This document shows positions 54,702-61,718 of a stretch of 64,000 nt of DNA, in pieces. Under the pieces are notes generated by a model. The model was not told where the DNA came from. It searched no databases and saw only the letters and a program-made list of their open reading frames with translations. The position numbers were made by a program, and so were the translations under genes. Source of the stretch: Diplolepis rosae. Taxonomy: Eukaryota > Arthropoda > Insecta > Hymenoptera > Diplolepididae. Location: the NCBI GenBank assembly GCA_030998225.1, contig JAPYXD010000684.1, positions 1,614,501 to 1,678,500 on the forward strand. Reading direction: 5' to 3'. Position 1 is the first letter of the stretch, and each line of letters opens with the position of its first letter.

Positions 54702-57700
54702 TCAATTGGAAGTGCAAAAATGGTAGTAGTTTCCTTTTTTAATCTCTTTTGCTATCCCCTTTTGTAAATTTTTAAATTTTGGTAAAGTTTCACGTTTTTC
54801 TAAAATTTTTGATCCGTTGTCGCGAGGAGTTCCATTTGTTGTAACAAAATATGCATAATTATCTTTTCGCATAGTTAATTGATCGCGACATTCAACTAAA
54901 TTTTTCTTTGTTATAATTTTTTCTGTTTGAGAGTTTATAGGAGGAGGTTCTGGGGGTGGACGATTATAATTATCATGATCTTTATCGATTTTTTCACAAT
55001 TTATTTGAGATCTTCGGTTTAATCTCAAATTTTCTTCAAAATAAGGCTCTTCAAATTCTTCTTCCAATTTTTCTTCTTGGTTTTCTTCAAACTTCTCATC
55101 AAAATTTCCTTCGTGTGAGGTTTCAATGTCGTTGATTTCATCTTCTGAGGTTAAAAAATAATTCTCACTTTCTTCACTTTCAAATTCATTAATATTTTTT
55201 GGCTTCTTGGCATTCTTCTTCTTTTTATTTTTGGCTTGAGTTTGTTTCAAATAATCTAAATAATCAGGATCAGAGTCGGAATCTGATTCTACTTTTGTTC
55301 GGCTTCCCTTTTGCACATTTATTTCTGGTAATTCGTTTTCAAACATTTGTTTTCTTGGCCTACCTCTCTTTCTTTTTGTTTGAGAGGGAATATTTTTCAA
55401 ATTTGTAAGTAGATTTTTTCTTGGCCTACCTCGTGGTTTTTTCATAAGAGGTTTAGAAGAAAAATTTTCGTCTAATTTTTCTTGAGTTTCGTTTCGATTC
55501 AAATTTTTTGCTTTTTCTTGCTCTATTCTCTTTTGAGCTCTCGTAGTAATAGTTTTCCATGATAAATTTTCGTATTTTTTGGAAAACACTGGACTTAATA
55601 AAAATATTGTCATAAAAATAAGTCTTGAAGCCATATTTTTGAATAAATTTGTGTATTTTAAAATATTCTTACCAATCTCACTAAATAATTCTTCACTAAG
55701 AAATTCCTGGAAATATTCTGGGATTTTTGAGTCGATATTTAATATTTGGGCTTCCGAAATTTCGCTAAAACGATCTACGTCGTCTGGTACGATTTCTGGA
55801 TTCAAGTTTCTTCGTTTTGAAGGTCTTACCTCATTTTTAGAGTTTTCTTGTTTTTTTCTTGTAAAAGTTTTCTTTGAAAACATTTTTTCTTGGGAAGTCA
55901 TAAAAGTATCATTGGCGTCAACTTGTAAATATCTTGATTTCTCTTTGTTATCATCAATAGGGTTTCTTGAGAGAGCGTCTGCATTTACATTCATTTTTCC
56001 TGCTTTGTAAATTACATCAAAATCATATTCTGCGAGTTTCAGTCTCCAACGTGAAACTCGTGAACAAGGGTCTTTAGAATTTTGAAACCAAACTAGAGGT
56101 TTGTGATCAGTCACTAAAGTAAATTTTCTCCCATACAAATAATGACGAAAATGAGTTACACAAAATATTATAGCAAGAGCTTCTTTCTCATATGTATCAT
56201 ATTTTTTCTCAGTATCACTTAGACTACGTGAAGCATATGCTATTGGCTTATCTTTACCTATTTTACCTTGTGATAAAATACCTCCTATTGCAAATCCTGA
56301 GGCATCTGTTGTGAGTATAAAAGGTTGAGAAAAATCAGGTCGTTGTAAAAGTGGTTCTTCACATAATTTTGCTTTTAAAATTTCGAAAGCTGCTTGTTGT
56401 TTTTCTGTCCAATTAAAAGGTGTATCTTTTTTCAGAAGTTGATTTAAAGGCCTTGCAATTTTTGAAAATCCATCAATAAATCGTCTATAATATCCTGCTA
56501 AGCCTAAAAATTGTTTAACATTTTTCTGTGTTTTTGGGACTGGAAAGTTTTTTACAGCTATTATCTTTTTTGGATCTGGACGTACTCCATTTTTATCAAT
56601 TATATGACCTAAATATCCTACTTCAGGTCGTAAAAATTCGCATTTGTCTGGTTGTAAGTGAAGATTTGCTTTTCTAAGTCTTTCTGCTAAATTGTTAAAT
56701 TTAATTTCGTGCTCTTCTAGAGTATTTGCATATATAACTATGTCATCGAGATATACAAAAAGTTCCGTTCCTATTAATCCAGTTAATGTTAAATCCACTA
56801 ATCTTTGAAATGTGGCAGGTGCAGTTTTTAAACCGAAAGGCATTCTATCGAATTCGTAATGACCGTGAGGTGTAGAAAACGCGGTTTTATGCGAGTCTTT
56901 TGGATCCATTTTTATATGGTGAAAACCGGTAGCTAAATCAAACACTGAAAAATATTTTGCTGATCCTAGAAAATCAAGTATATTGTTCATATTAGTTAGA
57001 GGATACGAATCGCCAATTGTTTTTTCATTTAATTTACGAAAATCAAGAACCATTCTCCATTTTATTTTTCCTTGAGAATCAGGTTTTTTAGGAACTATCC
57101 ACACTGGAGTGTTATATGGTGATTGTGAGGGCTTGATTATTTTATTTTTTAATAATTCATCGACTTGTCTTGTAATTTCTTCCTTGTGAACTGGGGGAAA
57201 TCTATATTGTCTTGAAAAAATTGGAGCGTCATCTACAGTTGGAATTGAATGTTGTAATACATTAGTAGCTTCAAGTGGTTCTCCTGGGATTTGAAATCTG
57301 TCTGCATTATTTTTAATTAATTTTCCTACATGTTCATATTCATCTTGATTTAAATGGTCTAATCGAAGAAGTTTTTTAATACATTCTACTCTGTCTTCGT
57401 CTGTTACATTATAAAATTTGCATGAGTTAATTAGAGAATTGTCAGTTTTTAAAAAGTTATTTAATATTTTACTTGATAAATCTTCGTTATTTGTTTGTTT
57501 GAAATTAATTAAATTTTCAATTTGTTTATAGCATTCTTGTTCTTCAAAGTCTTCTAAATTAACTAATGGGACGGATAATGTAATTGGGATTTCATTTGTG
57601 TTTGCAAATTTTAAATAAGCTTTTCCTCTGTGATTTTTTACAACTGCGTCACCTACGTAGACGCCATCTTGGATATGTAATCGAGGTACATACCCTTCAC

Positions 57701-58187
57701 TCTTTTCTGTATTTTTTATATTAACATAAAATGTTGTAACTGTTCGAGCTGGAATAGTAAATGTATTGGTAGATTTAAAAGGGTAACAGTGGTTCTCAAT
57801 TTCTAAGCATTTTGAAGTATAGTTTATATTCACACTATTATCTTGAAAAAATTCTGATCCTAATACTCCATCTTCTTCTACTGGGACTTCATTCGGAATA
57901 ATGTTAAATATCGTTGGATAACCAAAAATGTTTATTTTTGCCTGTCCTAACGTGTAAAGTGGTAAATCATTAATTCCTGTAAGTTTCAATACGTTATGCC
58001 TATTTATTGGTACTTCAGGGTTGAGAACCTTTTGTTTAATTAAATTTCGAGCTGCACCAGTATCAATCATCATGTGTGTTGGATTTTTTAAACCTTCCGT
58101 TGATATTATAATTGATGGAATTGAAGTGGACTTTGAAATATTTATTGTTGTTGTTGTATGATCGTTAGAAGTGGATGCCAGTGGTTC
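54702..58187 (-). CDS. pol: Errantivirus-type Pol: protease, reverse transcriptase, RNase H, AT-hook linker
   Basis: The first ATG is at 58073 (1123 residues), but the frame opens at 58187 just after a TGA and the extra 38 codons complete the protease. Numbering from the ATG: protease active site DTGA at 4-7; RT about 285-530 with VLDFRKLN, FDLATGFHHI and catalytic YLDD at 441-444; RNase H about 588-703 (TTDASG, YEKEALA, NADALSR). An unusually long linker then holds a short hydrophobic stretch (816-831), two AT-hooks (PRGRPRK near 880 and RGRPRK near 903) and a strongly acidic region, before typical pre-integrase sequence. The frame ends one base-shift before integrase. Confidence 0.85.
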   Translation of the reverse strand, partial: EPLASTSNDHTTTTINISKSTSIPSIIISTEGLKNPTHMMIDTGAARNLIKQKVLNPEVPINRHNVLKLTGINDLPLYTLGQAKINIFGYPTIFNIIPNEVPVEEDGVLGSEFFQDNSVNINYTSKCLEIENHCYPFKSTNTFTIPARTVTTFYVNIKNTEKSEGYVPRLHIQDGVYVGDAVVKNHRGKAYLKFANTNEIPITLSVPLVNLEDFEEQECYKQIENLINFKQTNNEDLSSKILNNFLKTDNSLINSCKFYNVTDEDRVECIKKLLRLDHLNQDEYEHVGKLIKNNADRFQIPGEPLEATNVLQHSIPTVDDAPIFSRQYRFPPVHKEEITRQVDELLKNKIIKPSQSPYNTPVWIVPKKPDSQGKIKWRMVLDFRKLNEKTIGDSYPLTNMNNILDFLGSAKYFSVFDLATGFHHIKMDPKDSHKTAFSTPHGHYEFDRMPFGLKTAPATFQRLVDLTLTGLIGTELFVYLDDIVIYANTLEEHEIKFNNLAERLRKANLHLQPDKCEFLRPEVGYLGHIIDKNGVRPDPKKIIAVKNFPVPKTQKNVKQFLGLAGYYRRFIDGFSKIARPLNQLLKKDTPFNWTEKQQAAFEILKAKLCEEPLLQRPDFSQPFILTTDASGFAIGGILSQGKIGKDKPIAYASRSLSDTEKKYDTYEKEALAIIFCVTHFRHYLYGRKFTLVTDHKPLVWFQNSKDPCSRVSRWRLKLAEYDFDVIYKAGKMNVNADALSRNPIDDNKEKSRYLQVDANDTFMTSQEKMFSKKTFTRKKQENSKNEVRPSKRRNLNPEIVPDDVDRFSEISEAQILNIDSKIPEYFQEFLSEELFSEIGKNILKYTNLFKNMASRLIFMTIFLLSPVFSKKYENLSWKTITTRAQKRIEQEKAKNLNRNETQEKLDENFSSKPLMKKPRGRPRKNLLTNLKNIPSQTKRKRGRPRKQMFENELPEINVQKGSRTKVESDSDSDPDYLDYLKQTQAKNKKKKNAKKPKNINEFESEESENYFLTSEDEINDIETSHEGNFDEKFEENQEEKLEEEFEEPYFEENLRLNRRSQINCEKIDKDHDNYNRPPPEPPPINSQTEKIITKKNLVECRDQLTMRKDNYAYFVTTNGTPRDNGSKILEKRETLPKFKNLQKGIAKEIKKGNYYHFCTSN

Positions 58188-58192
58188 TCAAT

Positions 58193-60055
58193 TTATGCTT
58201 TCCTCAGTGCACCCGTGCTGGGGAGAGCTTTGGAGTTTTCCTGATGAGCTGTTTGTGATTGCCTATTTGGTCGTATCTTGCAGTCTCGTACTAAATGACC
58301 GGGTTTTTTACAATAATTGCAAACTACTTCGGTATAATTTGAATTTTGTTGATTATTATTATTTTGTAAAAACCTATATTCATATGGTTTTTTTCGATTT
58401 TGAGACTGTCCTAAGTTAAAGTTTTGATACTGTCCTGGATTCCATTGTCTATTATTATTATTAACATTATTGTTATTATTGTAAAAATTTCTAGGAAAAT
58501 TATTATTATTGTTGTATCTTTGTTGTAAAACATTATTATTATTGTTTTTATAATTATTATTTCTATTTTGCAAATTATTATTGTTATTGTTATTAAAATT
58601 ATAATTTTTATTTCTTAAAAAATTGTTATTCGGAAAATTATTGTAATTGTTTCTTGCAAAATTATTATTATTATTACTTCTTTGACCATTGAAATTACTA
58701 TATCCTTGTTGGTTAGGACGCAAAAAATTTTTTTGTTTATTATTAAAAACTGCATCTTGAGCTTTACTTAAATGAAAACATTTTTCAGTTGTGTGACCTG
58801 GTTTTTTACAAATTAAACAAATAGTTTTGTTTTCAAGTGCTACGTTAAATCGTGTTGTTTTATTATTTTTATTACTAGATGATTCGTCACTTTTTGAATA
58901 GTCCATATTTTTATTTCTTCGTAGTGCGGAATTTGCAGCTAATCTTCGTTCTATATCAATACTGTCGCTAATAACTTCTTTAAAAGTATCCTTTTCTTCA
59001 ACACGAATTTCCAACTCAGGACGCAAACCGCGTATAAAACATTGAATTACGTCTTTTTCAAGGTTTACTTTAAAATTATTATCTACCTGACCATTATTAT
59101 TGAGCCTGTGAGCATCTTCGATTTTGTCGGCAATTTCTTTTATCCTAGCAGCATAGGAAAGTACATTTTCTCTTTCCCACATAAATGTATTACCTAATTC
59201 TCCCTGTAACTGGTACACGCTTTTCGCAGGGGCATATACTCTTTTCAATTTTTCTATCAATTCTTCTATTGTTGTATAAGTAGAACCAAAAATGCATTTT
59301 CTGGCTTCTCCAGTTAATTTACCTCTTAATAGCCTTGCGAGGTTTTCTTGAGCTGCAGGTGTCGGTAGCATTGCCTTTGCCTCCATGCAACCCTCAATAA
59401 AATGTGACAATGGGAGGTTACTTCCGTCAAACAATGGGACCACCTCTAGCGCGTCGCGTAAGGATACCTGCTGGCTGTTGGGTATGACCACGGCCATCTC
59501 TTCGTTATTTACTCTTACGGGATTATCCTGATTTATGGCTTCTGTGTCGCTTTTGTCGTCGTCGCTATCGTTGTTACTAATTATAGATTCGCGTGCCAAT
59601 GAGGTTTCCAATCTTTCTTTCAACGTTTTATTATCTACTGTTATTACTGTTGAGCTTAGCAAATTGAATTCGTCAAAATAAGATAATTCATTCGTTAGAG
59701 TTTGATCTTGATTACTGGATCCTGTTACAATGCTTAAATCTGGACAGAAACTTGAATGAAACCCGCTAGTTTTTTCTGAATTTTCACGTGATATATTTTG
59801 ATTATTAATTAGAGTCTTGTCTAAACTTGAATCATCTAACTTAAGAGTGTTATCTAATTCTTGTTCTGTAGGGATTGGATCAGGGATATTTTGGCATTTA
59901 TTATCAGTTGAATATTCTCTATTTCTAATTGGTTTTATTTTTAAATTACCCTTTTGATTCAAATCTACTATTTTTGAAAGCTGACTATCGTGTTTAGCTT
60001 GACTACGTGTTATAACTTTCGGGGTAGATTCTAAAGGGATATTTGGTTTTGACAT
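58193..60055 (-). CDS. gag: Errantivirus-type Gag with two zinc knuckles and an asparagine-rich insert
   Basis: 620 residues. A charged N-terminal region is followed by a retrotransposon gag/capsid core at about 195-385 (VVPLFDGSNLPLSHF, LLRGKLTGEARKCI, FIRGLRPELE). CCHC knuckles lie at 413-426 (CLICKKPGHTTEKC) and 579-592 (CNYCKKPGHLVRDC). Between them residues about 452-573 are dominated by asparagine runs encoded by AAT/AAC repeats. The stop (TAA) lies two bases before the TGA that bounds the pol frame, so gag and pol do not overlap. Start ATG in the context TCAATGTC. Confidence 0.9.
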   Translation of the reverse strand: MSKPNIPLESTPKVITRSQAKHDSQLSKIVDLNQKGNLKIKPIRNREYSTDNKCQNIPDPIPTEQELDNTLKLDDSSLDKTLINNQNISRENSEKTSGFHSSFCPDLSIVTGSSNQDQTLTNELSYFDEFNLLSSTVITVDNKTLKERLETSLARESIISNNDSDDDKSDTEAINQDNPVRVNNEEMAVVIPNSQQVSLRDALEVVPLFDGSNLPLSHFIEGCMEAKAMLPTPAAQENLARLLRGKLTGEARKCIFGSTYTTIEELIEKLKRVYAPAKSVYQLQGELGNTFMWERENVLSYAARIKEIADKIEDAHRLNNNGQVDNNFKVNLEKDVIQCFIRGLRPELEIRVEEKDTFKEVISDSIDIERRLAANSALRRNKNMDYSKSDESSSNKNNKTTRFNVALENKTICLICKKPGHTTEKCFHLSKAQDAVFNNKQKNFLRPNQQGYSNFNGQRSNNNNNFARNNYNNFPNNNFLRNKNYNFNNNNNNNLQNRNNNYKNNNNNVLQQRYNNNNNFPRNFYNNNNNVNNNNRQWNPGQYQNFNLGQSQNRKKPYEYRFLQNNNNQQNSNYTEVVCNYCKKPGHLVRDCKIRPNRQSQTAHQENSKALPSTGALRKA

Positions 60056-60924
60056 TGAGTCATTATAAATTTACAATATTTTGTATTGAGCGTTGATTGT
60101 TTATTGTTATTTTAAATTTGTTTATAACAATAAAAAAAACTATATATAAAATTTGTTTTTTAAGAAAAATAAAATGAGATTAGTAAAATTTATTTTTAAT
60201 TTGTTTATTTATTTTTAATAACAATATAATTTGAAATGAAATTTGTATTTCGTCATTTGAAAATAAAATAATGATATAAAAATATAATTATTTCAAATAT
60301 TCAAATTAAATAAATAATCGCTCAATTGTTTGTAAATTTATAATTTTTAATAATAAATTTCTTAAAATAATAAAATATTTTTCTTTACCAACTGCATGTG
60401 CCCTTTATGTAAAATTAAAATAATTTATTTTATTTATTTATAAATTGTTTATAACAATTAAACAAATTTGTTTATAATAATGATCATTCGAAATATTCAT
60501 AAATTATTTTTATTATATTGGAAAAGTTAACTTAAGTGCAAATCTTTGGACAAAAATTTTTTTTTTGCAAATAAAAATATTCTGTTTTTTATGTTTGTTT
60601 TAACTTAAATAAAAACTTGGTTAACAAATTAGAATATCTTTTTAAATAAGATAAGTTACTTAATCACTTAGGTTAGCCTCAAGGTCAGATCCCTGCGTGA
60701 TTTTTCAAACTTATTTTATTTTTAAACAATTTATATAAATTATAAAATTTCAAAGAAATGATCTGATTATTAAATCATTAAGGTTAGCCTCAAGGTCAAA
60801 TCCCTTTGTGATCTAACAAATCTATTTTATTGAAATTTTAAGTTTTAAAGTTGAAATAATATTTCATAATCATTTATTTATTTATTATTAAGAACCAATG
60901 TGTTCAATTTCAATTGACTTGTGT
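60056..60924 (-). promoter_or_regulatory. Errantivirus-like 5' leader with a duplicated block
   Basis: Very AT-rich untranslated leader. A block of about 41 bp is present twice, at 60661-60701 and 60771-60812, sharing GGTTAGCCTCAAGGTCA. In other elements this region holds packaging signals, splice donors or insulators; a GTAAAG at about 60396 (minus strand) is a weak donor candidate. Confidence 0.55.
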
Positions 60925-60942
60925 TTCCCGGCCGATGCACCA
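60925..60942 (-). promoter_or_regulatory. Primer-binding site, tRNA-Gly
   Basis: The plus strand reads TTCCCGGCCGATGCACCA, the 3' end of tRNA-Gly(GCC) plus CCA, so the minus-strand element carries an 18-base primer site. It is unusually separated from the LTR by 14 bases. Confidence 0.85.
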
Positions 60943-60956
60943 GAAAAAAGGAAGTA

Positions 60957-61718
60957 TGTTACGTCACAAGTACGTAAATACTTACTTTGATCGAAGATTC
61001 CTCGTTTTAAGTTAGGATCGAATGATCCTCTCTTAGGGATGAGGATAAGTCAATGAAAAGTACACAATGATTAGTAAAGTAATACAAATTGAATTTATTT
61101 AAATTAACACTGATATAAACAAGGTTAAAATTTTACAATGATTCAAACAATGGCACAGGGAATAGGTAAAGAATAGAGAGAATTTTCGGTACATTTGTTG
61201 ATTTGTGAATAGTCCCTTTTTTATGAATGATCCTCACAGGTGTGAGGGAGAGAGAAAGATTCTTCCACTGGTGCGACGAAGACAGCAATAGGTATCCCAC
61301 TGGTGTGAGGAAGACAGAAACAAATATCCCACTGGTGTGAGGAGGACAAGAATAGTTATCTCACTCTACACTGACTCTAAGATCCTTTCAAAGATTGAAA
61401 GTACAATCAGAGAATTTACGACACGTTTCTTCGGAAAACTGAACTAAACACGTATCTCACGCTGTGAATCCTTTTAAGATTTTAGAAATTTCCCGCACTT
61501 AATTTTGCTCACAAGACTAGTTTTCCCTTGGCGGCGTGTCCTTTTTATATTATATTTTTTGGTGACGTCACGCGTTGCGCAGTCTCCCGCTGCGTGTGAC
61601 GTAGTTATACCTCTCTTTTCAATAGGTGGTTTTCTCTCTCTTTTAGTAATTTCCCCAGATTTCTCTCTAGACCTAGCCTATGCCTATAGTACATTCTAAT
61701 GCGTCGCGGGACGTGACA
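60957..61718 (-). repeat. Errantivirus-like 5' LTR (762 bp)
   Basis: Matches the other LTR but lacks 232 bp: the junction is at AGTACATTC (61689-61697), a word present at both ends of the extra segment in the 994-bp LTR. The tandem CACTGGTGTGAGG units, TGACGTCA (61563-61570) and minus-strand TATAAAAAGG (61540-61549) are kept, so the core promoter is intact. Confidence 0.9.
61540..61570 (-). promoter_or_regulatory. Predicted LTR core promoter (CRE plus TATA box)
   Basis: On the minus strand a palindromic CRE, TGACGTCA, precedes a TATAAAAAGG box by about 13 bp. Half-CRE words (TACGTCAC) occur nearby and at the LTR edge. This is the 5' LTR, so the site could drive the genomic RNA; strength and factors are inferred. 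Confidence 0.55.

Larger units (their letters stand above)
43994..61718 (-). mobile_element. Giant errantivirus-like (gypsy-type) LTR element with accessory gene cassette
   Basis: 17,725 bp, genes on the minus strand, flanked by a perfect 4-bp duplication CTTG (43990-43993 and 61719-61722). Order from the 5' end: LTR, tRNA-Gly primer site, leader, gag, pol with a separate integrase frame, CARD-like protein, large glycoprotein, two dsRNA-binding-like proteins with zinc knuckles, F-like envelope protein, two related cysteine-rich genes, a third dsRNA-binding/zinc-knuckle protein, polypurine tract, LTR. Errantiviruses are usually 7-9 kb with one env. Frames are long and mostly uninterrupted, suggesting a young copy with few breaks (integrase frame, one cysteine-rich gene). 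Confidence 0.9.

Noticed and set aside
60925..60942. tRNA-Gly-like sequence
   Set aside because: Only the 3' 18 bases of a tRNA are present; it is the retroelement primer site, not a tRNA gene.
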